A stretch of 64,000 bases of DNA from Trinickia violacea (GCF_005280735.1 NZ_CP040077.1:2046001-2110000); one strand, 5' to 3'. Numbered from the stretch's first letter, positions 1 to 8,945 are shown. Program-made: numbers and translations. Notes: generated by a model from the sequence alone, not told the origin.

Positions 1-1449
1 CCGAAGGGCGTGATCCTGTCGGGCGGCCCGAACTCCGTCACCGAAACCGATACGCCGCGCGCGCCGCAGGCGGTGTTCGAACTTGGCGTGCCGGTGCTCG
101 GCATTTGCTACGGCATGCAGACGATGGCGGAGCAGCTCGGCGGCAAGGTCGACGGCGGCCACCTGCGCGAGTTCGGCTACGCGGAAGTGCGCGCGCGCAG
201 CCATACGAGCTTCCTCGAAGGCATCGAGGATTTCCGCACGTCGGAAGGCCACGGCATGCTCAAGGTCTGGATGAGCCACGGCGACAAGGTCACGGAAATG
301 CCCCCGGGCTTCTCGCTGATGGCGTCGACCGATTCGTGCCCGATCGCCGCAATGGCCGACGAGTCGCGCCATTTGTACGGCATCCAATGGCACCCGGAAG
401 TCACGCATACGGTGCAGGGCCGCGCGATGCTCGAGCGCTTCGTGCTGAAGATCTGCGGCGCGAAGGCTGACTGGGAGATGGGCCACTACATCGACGAAGC
501 CGTCGCGAATATTCGTGAGCAAGTCGGCAACGAGCATGTGATTCTCGGGCTGTCGGGCGGCGTCGATTCGTCGGTGGCGGCGGCGCTCTTGCATCGCGCG
601 ATCGGCGATCAGCTCACTTGCGTGTTTGTCGATCATGGCCTGCTCCGCCTGAACGAGGCCGAGCAGGTGATGGCGACGTTCGCCGATCACCTCGGCGTGA
701 AGGTGATTCACGTCGATGCGAGCGAAGCGTTTCTATCGAAGCTCGCGGGCGTCACGGATCCGGAGGCGAAGCGCAAGATCATCGGCGCGGAATTCGTCGA
801 AGTGTTCCAGACCGAGGCCGGCAAGCTGACCGACGCAAAGTGGCTCGCGCAAGGCACGATCTATCCGGACGTGATCGAATCCGCCGGCAAGGGCAAGAAG
901 GCGGCGCACACGATCAAGAGCCACCACAACGTGGGCGGCCTGCCAGAGACACTCAATCTGAAGCTGCTCGAGCCGCTGCGCGAGCTTTTCAAGGACGAGG
1001 TGCGCGAGCTGGGCGTGAAGCTCGGTTTGCCGCACGAGATGGTCTATCGTCACCCGTTCCCGGGCCCGGGCCTCGGCGTGCGGATTCTCGGCGAAGTGCG
1101 CCGCGATTTCGCGGACCTGCTGCGCCGCGCGGATGCCATCTTCATCGAGACGCTGCGCAATACGGTCGACAAGGAAACCGGCAAGACGTGGTACGACCTG
1201 ACGAGCCAGGCGTTCGCGGTGTTTCTGCCGGTGAAGAGCGTCGGGGTGATGGGCGACGGGCGCACGTATGAGTATGTGGTCGCGCTGCGTGCGGTGCAGA
1301 CGCTCGACTTCATGACCGCACATTGGGCTCATCTGCCGCATGAGCTGCTGGGGCAGGTGTCCAATCGGATCATCAATGAAGTGCGCGGGATCAACCGGGT
1401 TGTCTATGACATCTCGGGCAAGCCGCCGGCGACAATCGAGTGGGAATAG
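1..1449 (+). CDS. guaA: GMP synthase (glutamine-hydrolysing), 5' end outside window
   Basis: Converts XMP to GMP with glutamine and ATP, the last step of guanine nucleotide synthesis, in the cytosol. 482 residues are visible from the first base; roughly 50-60 N-terminal residues lie left of the window. The glutaminase domain shows the nucleophile Cys in GICYGMQ and the His-Glu of QWHPEV; the ATP pyrophosphatase domain shows the LSGGVDSS loop; the dimerisation domain ends in the typical IEWE. The 3' end of guaA is a documented integration site for genomic islands, and the DNA immediately downstream here looks accessory. The family call is secure. Confidence 0.98.
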   Translation, partial: PKGVILSGGPNSVTETDTPRAPQAVFELGVPVLGICYGMQTMAEQLGGKVDGGHLREFGYAEVRARSHTSFLEGIEDFRTSEGHGMLKVWMSHGDKVTEMPPGFSLMASTDSCPIAAMADESRHLYGIQWHPEVTHTVQGRAMLERFVLKICGAKADWEMGHYIDEAVANIREQVGNEHVILGLSGGVDSSVAAALLHRAIGDQLTCVFVDHGLLRLNEAEQVMATFADHLGVKVIHVDASEAFLSKLAGVTDPEAKRKIIGAEFVEVFQTEAGKLTDAKWLAQGTIYPDVIESAGKGKKAAHTIKSHHNVGGLPETLNLKLLEPLRELFKDEVRELGVKLGLPHEMVYRHPFPGPGLGVRILGEVRRDFADLLRRADAIFIETLRNTVDKETGKTWYDLTSQAFAVFLPVKSVGVMGDGRTYEYVVALRAVQTLDFMTAHWAHLPHELLGQVSNRIINEVRGINRVVYDISGKPPATIEWE

Positions 1450-2014
1450 GGATTTTAAAAAGTCTCTTTTAAATCAATGGGTTGGGCGGTCGATAGATCA
1501 TGCCCGCCCACTTCTAAATTGCCGGCCGCAGGCCCATGAGCCTTTGATTGATATGGGAATCCCTAACCTGCGTCCGCACCCGCGCGGAGCCCCAACAACC
1601 GCGATTTGACGGTATTTCTGACGGTATACGCGAGCAGTATGGACGGATGCTCGCTTAATACCGTCAGCGGTGTTGATGGCATCCGGGCGGTGCCGCAAGC
1701 GTTTGGCTTGCCTCACCCGGATTGCGGCGGCGCTCGGCGGCCGATCAGGGCTGTCGAGCGGTTACCGCGACCGGCACATAGCACACAGCCATCACGTCAC
1801 TCGAACGACAAGTTCACTCCGAAACCTGCCCGATGCCCAATGCGAGCATCTCGGCCAGTGCCGTCATTCGGGTATCGTCGTTGGTCAGGCCAGGAGACAA
1901 CGGACGACCCCTGATCAACGCGTTTCTCCAGGTGCAACGATCGGCGGATGAACACCGTCTTTTTTCGACTTCGGTGCCACACGCAGGGCCGAAACGCACG
2001 GTGAAAGCTTGCTA
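1450..2014. other. gene-free stretch behind guaA
   Basis: 565 bases between guaA and the regulator gene. It holds an AT-rich imperfect hairpin at 1451-1475 and the palindrome at 1618-1667. Several short open frames exist, one of 61 codons on the minus strand at 1814-1999, but none has a recognisable product or a convincing ribosome binding site. The stretch could be the decayed end of an element inserted behind guaA. Confidence 0.5.
1618..1667. repeat. 50-bp inverted repeat downstream of guaA
   Basis: The outer arms CTGACGGTAT and ATACCGTCAG are perfectly complementary. After a short mismatched bulge, inner arms GCGAGCA and TGCTCGC also pair, leaving a loop of about 11 bases. An extra direct copy of GACGGTAT lies just upstream (about 1607-1615). 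There is no T-run, so it is not an ordinary intrinsic terminator. It may be a recombinase or regulator site left by a mobile element; its function is unknown. Confidence 0.6.
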
Positions 2015-3037
2015 TTACAGCGAGTAGCGGGAATAGGTTTCGATTGGAATGATCGCCTGGGCGGGAACGCTGCTCCCTTCGAGTACTGCTCTCAAATATT
2101 CGACAGCGGTGCGCAGCAGGAGCCGGAGATCCTGTGTGAGCAAATAGTCGATCGTGTCGGAACGCAAAAGCGGCTCCGTTATCCGGTTCACTTCGTGCGT
2201 GATATAGACCGTCCGACCCACCAGGTCGTGTTCGCGCAGCGCCGCAGCCAATCCTTCGTTGCCGCCCGCCACGTTATAAACGGCGTCGAGCTTGCTGTGC
2301 TCTTTCAGAAAGCGCGTGGTTGCCTCATAGGTTGCAGCGCCGGAATCAGCGCCCTTGATGACCTCGACGAGATTCACGTTCGGGAACCGCTGTCGTACCA
2401 ATGAACGGAAGCCAATCTCGCGATCCTCGTGACAGGTGTACGAAAACGTTGCAACGACCACCGCGACGTCGGGCGAGGTGTGCGCCTGCAAATGCCGCCC
2501 GATGAGAAATGCCGCAGATTGCCCGGCGGCGCGGTTATTGACACCGATGTAGGTGTGACGGGCGTCGGCGTCGACATCGGTGATCAGTGTCACGACCGAC
2601 TTTCCCGCTGCCATGCATTTGCGCAGCGCCGCGGTCGTTGCCGCAGTGTTCGTGCAGATGATCGCGATACCGTCCGCCTCATCGGCCGCCTTGCTCACCC
2701 TTATGGCGACCTCGTCATCCGATGCGCCCACGCAACTCTCGACCTCGAGGCGCGTGCCTGACATGGCAAATTCCGCTTCGAGTTCGGCCACCCTGTGTGT
2801 CAATTCCTCGGTAAACGCGTCCCCCGCCTGGGCCAGCAACCTGAACGCGTAATTGCGCTGCCCCGAAGGCATCGATGATCGCGGCGACACAGCCGAGCCC
2901 AATTGTCTCAACGCCGCATCGACAGCGCTGCGCGTCCGCGGATGCACCCCGGGCCGGTTGTTCAGCGCACGGTCGATCGTCGCCCTGCTGAGCTGCGTCA
3001 TTTCCATCAGTTGCTTGAGTGTCGGCTTGCCCTGCAT
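2015..3037 (-). CDS. LacI-family transcriptional regulator
   Basis: 340 residues, the usual LacI length. The N-terminus (TLKQLMEMTQLSRATIDRAL, then NNRPGVHPRT) is the helix-turn-helix plus hinge; the rest is a periplasmic-binding-protein-like sensor that would bind a sugar or polyol. The ATG at 3037 is chosen because GGAAAG precedes it at good spacing; an open extension to 3085 has no such signal. It is divergent from the oxygenase cluster beginning at 3307, and ATGAG/CTCAT boxes lie in the shared region, so it probably represses that cluster until an inositol-like ligand is present. The family is certain; the ligand is inferred. Confidence 0.9.
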   Translation of the reverse strand: MQGKPTLKQLMEMTQLSRATIDRALNNRPGVHPRTRSAVDAALRQLGSAVSPRSSMPSGQRNYAFRLLAQAGDAFTEELTHRVAELEAEFAMSGTRLEVESCVGASDDEVAIRVSKAADEADGIAIICTNTAATTAALRKCMAAGKSVVTLITDVDADARHTYIGVNNRAAGQSAAFLIGRHLQAHTSPDVAVVVATFSYTCHEDREIGFRSLVRQRFPNVNLVEVIKGADSGAATYEATTRFLKEHSKLDAVYNVAGGNEGLAAALREHDLVGRTVYITHEVNRITEPLLRSDTIDYLLTQDLRLLLRTAVEYLRAVLEGSSVPAQAIIPIETYSRYSL

Positions 3038-3204
3038 CGTGCTTTCCCGGTCGTCATAGCGCGGACCCATCCGCGTACGCATCATTTTGCCTCAAAAAAT
3101 GAGCCAATTGAGGCTTTCCGAAAACTGACCGGCAAAGGCTGGCAGGAATCAGCCTGTGACATCGTGGAATACCCTTGTTGCCTCAAAATGATGCATTTTA
3201 TGGT

Positions 3205-3241
3205 TTGACGATGGCTCATTACGAGTCTTAAATGAGCTCAT
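3205..3241 (+). promoter_or_regulatory. sigma70-like promoter with overlapping palindromic operator
   Basis: TTGACG (3205-3210), a 17-base spacer and TTAAAT (3228-3233) form a good promoter for the oxygenase gene at 3307. A perfect palindrome ATGAGCTCAT (3232-3241) overlaps the -10 and start region, where a repressor would block initiation. Further ATGAG or CTCAT half-sites lie at about 3097, 3214 and 3270, and TTGCCTCAAAA occurs twice (about 3089 and 3178). Assignment to the adjacent LacI regulator is inference. Confidence 0.6.
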
Positions 3242-3306
3242 GATGATCAATGCATCATGCAGCTCATCTCATCATGACGTTCAACATCAGGCACAGGGTG
3301 CGATTC

Positions 3307-4368
3307 ATGTCCAACCAGCAAGACAGCAGAAAAGCGATCACGATGGACGACTGGTATAAATGCCGGCTCGACAGGAAGGTGCTCAAGGCGGTCACGCGGC
3401 GTAACGACACGGCTGCGTTGTTGCACTTTGGCGGTTTTATCTCGTTGGTAGCGGTAAGCGGCGCGCTCGCGTGGCTGTCGCTCGATACGCTCTGGTGCGT
3501 ACCGGCGTTCTTTCTTTACGGAACGCTCTATGCCTTCGCCGAAGCGATGGAACACGAGTTGCGTCATCGCACGCCATTCAAAAGCGAATGGCTGAACGAG
3601 TCTGTGCACTGGCTGATCTGCTTCATGACGTGGCGCGAACAGATATATAGCCGCTGGTCACATGCACAACATCATACGTACACGCACCTGACAGCAACCG
3701 TCCCGTCCGACGTTGAACTCGCCGTCAAGCGGCCGCCGAACTACCTGAAGCTCGTCACGGATTTTCTGCGTGTTTCGCACGGCATTCATCACCTTGGCAA
3801 TATCGTTCTGCACACCTTCGGTATCGTGTCGAAGAGCGCGAAAGCCGTCGTGCCGCCCACCGAATATCGCGCAATGTGCCGCAATTCACGCGTGATTCTG
3901 CTGCTCTACATTGGCGTGGCGGGGTGGGCAATCGCAGTCCATAGCTGGTTGCCGGTGGTTTTCCTTCTGCTGCCACGCTCGTATGGCGCATGGCTGCATG
4001 AGTTGCTGGCGATTACCCAGCACACGGGGTTGCGTGAAAACGAGCTAGACCACCGCTTCTCGACACGAACGATCAGGCTCAACCGGCTGCTTCAGTTCCT
4101 GTACTGGAACATGAACTACCACATCGAGCATCACATGTTTCCCAACGTGCCGTTCCATGCGTTGCCGAAGCTGCGTGAGGCAATCCAGGCTGATCTGCCG
4201 CCTGCCTACGACGGTCTCCTTAGCGCGTGGAGCGAAATTCTCAACGTGTTCAGAATGCAGTGGCGCGATCCTGACTATATGGTGACGCCCCCCGTTCCTG
4301 GCAAGCTGGCCGCCACGGCTGCAGGCCAAACCATCGACACGCAGCTTGGCGCGGCCCAGGCTCGCTGA
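3307..4368 (+). CDS. MocD-like fatty-acid-desaturase-fold oxygenase
   Basis: Membrane di-iron oxygenase of the desaturase superfamily, 353 residues. The iron-binding histidine boxes are visible as HELRH, HAQHH and HIEHH, with hydrophobic segments between them. Followed after 17 bases by a MocE-like Rieske ferredoxin and further on by a MocF-like reductase, it matches the three-part MocDEF system that oxidatively demethylates the rhizopine 3-O-methyl-scyllo-inosamine in rhizobia. I take ATG 3307 over the upstream in-frame start at 3250, which would fall inside the promoter leader. The substrate here is inferred from context; an alkane or lipid hydroxylase role is the alternative. Confidence 0.8.
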   Translation: MSNQQDSRKAITMDDWYKCRLDRKVLKAVTRRNDTAALLHFGGFISLVAVSGALAWLSLDTLWCVPAFFLYGTLYAFAEAMEHELRHRTPFKSEWLNESVHWLICFMTWREQIYSRWSHAQHHTYTHLTATVPSDVELAVKRPPNYLKLVTDFLRVSHGIHHLGNIVLHTFGIVSKSAKAVVPPTEYRAMCRNSRVILLLYIGVAGWAIAVHSWLPVVFLLLPRSYGAWLHELLAITQHTGLRENELDHRFSTRTIRLNRLLQFLYWNMNYHIEHHMFPNVPFHALPKLREAIQADLPPAYDGLLSAWSEILNVFRMQWRDPDYMVTPPVPGKLAATAAGQTIDTQLGAAQAR

Positions 4369-4385
4369 GCCCCGGAGATACGCCA

Positions 4386-4709
4386 ATGAACATCCTGCAA
4401 TGGCATCACGTCTGCGCCCGCGATGATATCGAGGAAGAGGACGTCATCGAGTTTTGTCATGACGACAAGCTGTACGCGATCTATCGCACGCCGACGGGCT
4501 TTTATGCGTCGGCGGGTCTTTGCACCCATGAAGCCGCGCGCCTGACCGAAGGGCTCGTGTTTGGCGACATCATCGAATGTCCGATGCACATGGGGCGTTT
4601 CCACATTCCGACAGGAGCTGCGAAAGGTGCACCCGTTTGCGTCAATCTCGCCACTCATCCCGTGAAGGTCGAGGACAACAAGGTGTTCATCGGTTTGCCC
4701 ACTGATTGA
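4386..4709 (+). CDS. MocE-like Rieske [2Fe-2S] ferredoxin
   Basis: 107 residues. One Rieske domain with the CTH and CPMH cluster-binding motifs, each giving one Cys and one His ligand. Small Rieske ferredoxins of this type pass electrons from an NADH-dependent reductase to a terminal oxygenase. It sits directly behind the desaturase-fold oxygenase and shares a direction with the reductase at 5846, so the three probably form one electron chain. MocE is the closest recognisable family; benzoate or biphenyl-type ferredoxins are related but usually belong to ring-hydroxylating dioxygenases, which are absent here. Confidence 0.85.
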   Translation: MNILQWHHVCARDDIEEEDVIEFCHDDKLYAIYRTPTGFYASAGLCTHEAARLTEGLVFGDIIECPMHMGRFHIPTGAAKGAPVCVNLATHPVKVEDNKVFIGLPTD

Positions 4710-4791
4710 CCACGGCGCTTCGCAGTTGAGGCAAAGCAGGAATGGCCGATTTCGTCACATCGGCAAACAGACCATAAACAAGGAGACAGCT

Positions 4792-5826
4792 ATGAAACAT
4801 GCAATTGGAAAAGTGCTTAGCCTAAGCGCCGCCGTGTTGAGTCTGGGAGTGTGCACGGGCGCTTACGCGGACCCGGTTGCTCACTTCGATTTCATCACGC
4901 ACGCGCCGGATTCAGATGCGTGGTGGAACACCGTCAAGAACGGGATCACGCAGGCCGATGAAGATTTCAACGTGCAGACTGACTACCGCAATCCGCCGAA
5001 CGGGGATATCGCCGACATGGTGCAGTTGATTAACCAGGCGGCAGCGCATAACTACGACGGTGTGGTCACCACGATCGCCGACTTCGATCTTCTCAAGGGC
5101 TCAGTCGCGAAGCTGAAGGCGAAAAACATCCCGCTGATCACCGCCAATACGGGCACCGAGCAGCAAAGTGCTGAACTCGGGGCAATCATGCACGTGGGCC
5201 AGCCGGAGTATCTTGCAGGCAAGGAAGCAGGACTGCGCGCGAAGGCCGATGGTGTCAAGACGTTTCTCTGTGTGAATCACTACGCGACCAATCCGCTTTC
5301 CTTCGAACGCTGCCGCGGGTTTGCTGAAGCCATCGGCGCTGATACGAAGACATCGACGCTCGATGTCGGCACCGATCCGACTGGCATTGAGTCGAAAGTC
5401 AGCGCCTATTTGCGCGCGCATCCGGATACGCAGGCTGTGTTGACGCTGGGACCGACTTCTGCCGACCCCACGATTCGCGCGGTGACCAAGCTGGGTCTCG
5501 CCGGCAAGATCTGGTTTGCGACATTCGACATCGATCCTGACGTGGCGAAGGCGATCAAGGACGGCACCATCAAGTTCTGCACCGACCAGCAGCCGTATTT
5601 GCAAGGGTACATTCCCGTCGCGATGCTGGCGATCATGCACAAGAATCACAACACGGACGTCGCTGCGGCTCGCTCGGAGCTCGAGAAAGATCCGAATTTC
5701 ATCAAGCGTCTTCAGGCATATGGGCTGAAGCCAGTCTACGAGGCGCGCAACATCAGCTCGGGACCGGGCTTCATTACGCCGCAGAACATCGAACAGGTCT
5801 CGGCACTGGCCGGCCGTTACCGCTAG
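4792..5826 (+). CDS. periplasmic sugar/polyol-binding protein (MocB-like)
   Basis: 344 residues with a Sec signal peptide (MKHAIGKVLSLSAAVLSLGV, cleavage probably after AYA). The mature part is a type I periplasmic binding protein as used by ribose and inositol ABC importers. ATG 4792 is preceded by AAGGAGACAGCT. No ABC permease or ATPase lies in the cluster, so the protein must use a transporter encoded elsewhere, or act in sensing. By context it would bind an inositol-like compound; MocB is the rhizopine-binding counterpart in rhizobia. Ligand identity is inferred. Confidence 0.85.
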   Translation: MKHAIGKVLSLSAAVLSLGVCTGAYADPVAHFDFITHAPDSDAWWNTVKNGITQADEDFNVQTDYRNPPNGDIADMVQLINQAAAHNYDGVVTTIADFDLLKGSVAKLKAKNIPLITANTGTEQQSAELGAIMHVGQPEYLAGKEAGLRAKADGVKTFLCVNHYATNPLSFERCRGFAEAIGADTKTSTLDVGTDPTGIESKVSAYLRAHPDTQAVLTLGPTSADPTIRAVTKLGLAGKIWFATFDIDPDVAKAIKDGTIKFCTDQQPYLQGYIPVAMLAIMHKNHNTDVAAARSELEKDPNFIKRLQAYGLKPVYEARNISSGPGFITPQNIEQVSALAGRYR

Positions 5827-5845
5827 GCTGAACCGGGAGCCGCAG

Positions 5846-7090
5846 ATGAGCACGACGGACGCGATGTTGATCGTCGGCGCGGGCCAGTGCGGCGCGCGCG
5901 CGGCGCACGCGCTGCGCGAACACGGCTGGGACGGCGCCATTACGCTGCTCGGTGACGAAGGTTTGGCACCCTATGAGCGGCCGCCTTTATCGAAGTCGGT
6001 GCTGCTTGGGCAAAAGACGACCGCCCAGTGCACGATCTACGACGAAGCGTTCTATCGTGACCAGCGCATCGATCTCCGTATCGAAGCACCTGTGTCCACC
6101 ATCGATCGTGCCGGACGCAGGGTGGTGCTCGCCAACGGCGATGTGCTCGCGTATCACCGCTTGCTGATTGCGACGGGTGCACGGCCGCGCCGGCTGGAAT
6201 TGCCAGGCGCGACGCTGCGTGGCGTGCACGTGCTGCGAGGCGTGCGTGACGCACAGGTGATTGCCGATGAGCTGATGCCGGGGCGCCGGATCGCAGTGAT
6301 CGGGGCAGGCTTCATCGGCCTCGAAATTGCAGCGACGGCTGTGGCGCGCGGTTGCGAAGTGTTCGTGCTCGAAGCTGCGCCTCGAGCATTGATGCGTGCA
6401 GTCCCGGAAGCAGCGGCGGGCCGCATCGTGGAGCAGCATCGACAGAAGGGCGTCGATGTGCGTTTCGCCGTGCGGGTGGGGCGCATGGTCGGGACAGCGT
6501 GTGTGAGCGGCGTGCAACTTGTCGACGGCACGACGCTGCCATGCGATGCCGTAATTGCCGGGATCGGCGTGACGCCACGCACCGAACTTGCACAGGCCGC
6601 AGGGCTCGACATCGAAAATGGCATCGCGGTTGACGCGACGTTGCGCACAAACGACCCGCAGATTTTCGCAGCCGGCGACGTCTGCTCGTTTCCCCACCTG
6701 CTGCTTGGCCGTCGCATTCGTCTAGAGTGCTGGAAAAACGCCGAGGATCAGGCCCGCGTTGCCGCGCGCAATATGCTCGGCCATGGTGAAACCTGTTCTT
6801 CGGTGCCATGGTTCTGGTCCGATCAATACGACATGACGATCCAGGTCGCCGGCATGCCCGCGCTCGGAACGACGACGGTGGTGCGCGAGACAGGCCCGGC
6901 ATCGTGTGTGTTCTTCGCGCTAGATGGCGACGGGGTGCTCGTCGGCGCGAGCGGGGTCGGACACGTCAGCGAGATTGCACGGGATGTGCGCTTCGCACAA
7001 GAGCTGATGGCGCGGCGCGCGTGCGTGGAGCCCCGGTTGCTCGCTGATCGCGGGACGAAGCTCAGGTCGCTGCTCACCGCGGAGGTGTAA
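5846..7090 (+). CDS. MocF-like NAD(P)H:ferredoxin reductase (FAD)
   Basis: 414 residues. Two Rossmann dinucleotide folds: FAD at the N-terminus (IVGAGQCGARAA) and NAD(P)H in the middle (VIGAGFIGLEIA), then the FAD-contacting IFAAGDV motif. The protein belongs to the oxygenase-coupled ferredoxin reductases and should reduce the Rieske ferredoxin encoded at 4386. The ATG follows GGGAG; the stop codon overlaps the start of the next gene (TAATG), so the two are probably translated together. Confidence 0.88.
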   Translation: MSTTDAMLIVGAGQCGARAAHALREHGWDGAITLLGDEGLAPYERPPLSKSVLLGQKTTAQCTIYDEAFYRDQRIDLRIEAPVSTIDRAGRRVVLANGDVLAYHRLLIATGARPRRLELPGATLRGVHVLRGVRDAQVIADELMPGRRIAVIGAGFIGLEIAATAVARGCEVFVLEAAPRALMRAVPEAAAGRIVEQHRQKGVDVRFAVRVGRMVGTACVSGVQLVDGTTLPCDAVIAGIGVTPRTELAQAAGLDIENGIAVDATLRTNDPQIFAAGDVCSFPHLLLGRRIRLECWKNAEDQARVAARNMLGHGETCSSVPWFWSDQYDMTIQVAGMPALGTTTVVRETGPASCVFFALDGDGVLVGASGVGHVSEIARDVRFAQELMARRACVEPRLLADRGTKLRSLLTAEV

Positions 7091-7989
7091 TGAGTCAACA
7101 ACTGCTGGTGTTTCAGTCGTCGTGGGCGATGGAGCGTCGCCACACGGACTGCTACGAACGCACGCTCGAAGAGAATGTTCGGATGATTGCCGATGCGGGC
7201 TTTGACGGTGTGAGCGCGCATTACACGACGCGTGCAGACGTTCAGCGGCTGACTCAGTTGCGTGCTGCGCACGGACTGCACGCAGAGGGCCAGTGCTTTC
7301 CACGCACGGTGGACGACCTGCAGCCAGTACTCGAAAACGCCGTCGAATTTGGCGTGCATCACATCGATCTGCAACCAGACGTGCGTCCTCGCACCGTCGC
7401 AGAATGCATGGCGCTGCTCGATGGCTGGCAGAGGCTGGCCGAACAGGTCGATTTCCCCGTCTACATCGAGACGCACCGCGATCGCATGACCACGGATCTC
7501 TATTTCACGCTTGACCTGCTCGACGCGCGGCCCGATATGAAGCTGCTTGGAGACATCTCGCATTTTCTCGTTGGACGCGAATTCTCGTGGCCGGTATCCG
7601 ACGAGAATCATGCGTTGATACACCGTATCCTCGATCATTCGTGGGCCTTTCACGGGCGCGTCGCGAGTCGCGAGCAGGTTCAGATAGAGCTATCGTTCGA
7701 GCCGCACCGGATGTGGGTCGATCTGTTTCTCGGCTGGTGGGGCTATGGCTTCGCGTCCTGGTGTCGACGAGCGGGCGCGGACGACAGCCTCGCCTTCACC
7801 TGCGAACTTGGACCCAAACCGTACGCGATCATTGATCGCGACGGCAACGACACGACCGACCGCTGGGCGGAATCGCTGCTGCTGCAGGACATGATCCGCA
7901 AGGTGTGGGCAGACGTTCAGCGCGACGATCGACCAACGGACCGCGCAAACCACGAAAAACAAACGCTTCAGCTGAGGAATGCAGTATGA
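7090..7989 (+). CDS. sugar phosphate isomerase/epimerase-like TIM barrel (IolE/MocC class)
   Basis: 299 residues. A xylose-isomerase-like TIM barrel: metal-ligand candidates appear in IETHRDR, GDISHF, HGRVASREQ and CELGPKP. Enzymes of this class include inosose dehydratase (IolE) and MocC of rhizopine catabolism, fitting a cluster that processes an inositol derivative. It overlaps the upstream reductase by one base and the following dehydrogenase remnant by four (ATGA), a tight operon. The exact reaction cannot be read from the sequence. Confidence 0.75.
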   Translation: MSQQLLVFQSSWAMERRHTDCYERTLEENVRMIADAGFDGVSAHYTTRADVQRLTQLRAAHGLHAEGQCFPRTVDDLQPVLENAVEFGVHHIDLQPDVRPRTVAECMALLDGWQRLAEQVDFPVYIETHRDRMTTDLYFTLDLLDARPDMKLLGDISHFLVGREFSWPVSDENHALIHRILDHSWAFHGRVASREQVQIELSFEPHRMWVDLFLGWWGYGFASWCRRAGADDSLAFTCELGPKPYAIIDRDGNDTTDRWAESLLLQDMIRKVWADVQRDDRPTDRANHEKQTLQLRNAV

Positions 7990-8422
7990 AGACGAAAGCA
8001 GCCATCGCATGGAAGGCCGGTGCACTGCTGACGATGGAAGAAGTCGATCTCGAGGGGCCGCGGGCCGGTGAAGTGCTGATTGAAGTGAAGGCAACGGGCA
8101 TTTGCCACACCGACTACTACACGTTGTCGGGCGCAGACCCGGAGGGGATCTTCCCGGCGATTCTCGGTCATGAAGGGGCCGGCGTGATCGTCGATGTCGG
8201 TCCTGGTGTCGGCACGCTCAGGAAACCGGCCGCCAATGGAAGGGCTCGGCCTTCGGCGGCGCACGGGGCCGCGCCGACGTGCCGAAGATCGTCGATTGGT
8301 ATATGGAAGGCAAGATCAACATCGACGATCTGATCACGCACCGCCTGCCGCTCGACCGCATCAACGAAGGCTTCGATCTGATGAAGAAGGGCGGTTCGAT
8401 CCGCTCGGTCGTGCTGTACTAG
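7986..8422 (+). pseudogene. class III alcohol / S-(hydroxymethyl)glutathione dehydrogenase, internally deleted
   Basis: The first about 79 codons (frame of ATG 7986) encode the N-terminus of zinc class III ADH, including GICHTDYYTL and the GHEGAG motif. At about 8220 the homology jumps, in another frame, to the C-terminus (TGRQWKG, GGARGRADVPK, then SIRSVVLY and TAG at 8420-8422). Compared with a full enzyme of about 370 residues, around 220 central residues are lost, including the catalytic-zinc His/Cys and NAD-binding parts, so it cannot work. An intact copy would have oxidised the formaldehyde released by oxidative demethylation, matching the upstream oxygenase system. Confidence 0.85.
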
Positions 8423-8519
8423 GCGGCGCGCTGATTGTATGGCTTTGCGTCAGTAGCCAAATGTCAGTTCGTTGGTGGCTCCACCCGCCTGCGACTTTTC
8501 CCGCGGAAACTTGAGTGGG

Positions 8520-8550
8520 CGATATGAGTCTAGTGCTCATATCGTTTTTT
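8520..8550 (+). terminator. intrinsic terminator after the moc-like cluster
   Basis: CGATATGAG and CTCATATCG form a perfect 9-bp stem with a 7-base loop, followed by six T. It lies about 100 bases after the dehydrogenase remnant and would end the cluster transcript. Confidence 0.8.
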
Positions 8551-8945
8551 CTACGCGCACTGCCGCGACTAACCGCAATACACCTGACTGCTGTCCTTCG
8601 ATCACGGCTTTTCAGAGGCGGGAATGGGTCGATAGGACTCGTTCGTCGCACGCTGATGAAGTCGCAGGTCGATCGGCAGAAGCGTGATGACTGTGCCGCG
8701 ATTACACATATAAAGCGATAGAATTTGCGAATGAGTAGGAATGCTTAAATGACCAGCGAATAGAATTGCTCCGCTGCGGTTTTTGTACCGCCGTCATTCT
8801 GCATCGGCCCTTTGCGTTGCCGGCGCGGCAACCGCCAACGCTACGTTTATCAGTGGCGGCAAACGTCGATCTTTTTGACCATTGATTTGCGCGGCGCAAT
8901 CAGGCGGCAACCGCTAGAATTGCGGCTTTAGCCCGGAATTCGCCA
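8551..8945. other. gene-free leader before the DEAD-box helicase gene
   Basis: 395 bases with no convincing open frame. It is less GC-rich than its surroundings. TAGAAT elements occur at about 8719 and 8915 and could serve as -10 boxes, but neither has a clear -35 partner. Long leaders are common upstream of DEAD-box helicase genes, so part may be transcribed leader. Confidence 0.4.

Noticed and set aside
2028..2038. Near copy of the guaA 3' end (CGAGTAGCGGGAATAGG) as attachment repeat
   Set aside because: It is the last codons of the LacI gene on the other strand and differs by an inserted AGC; most likely coincidence.
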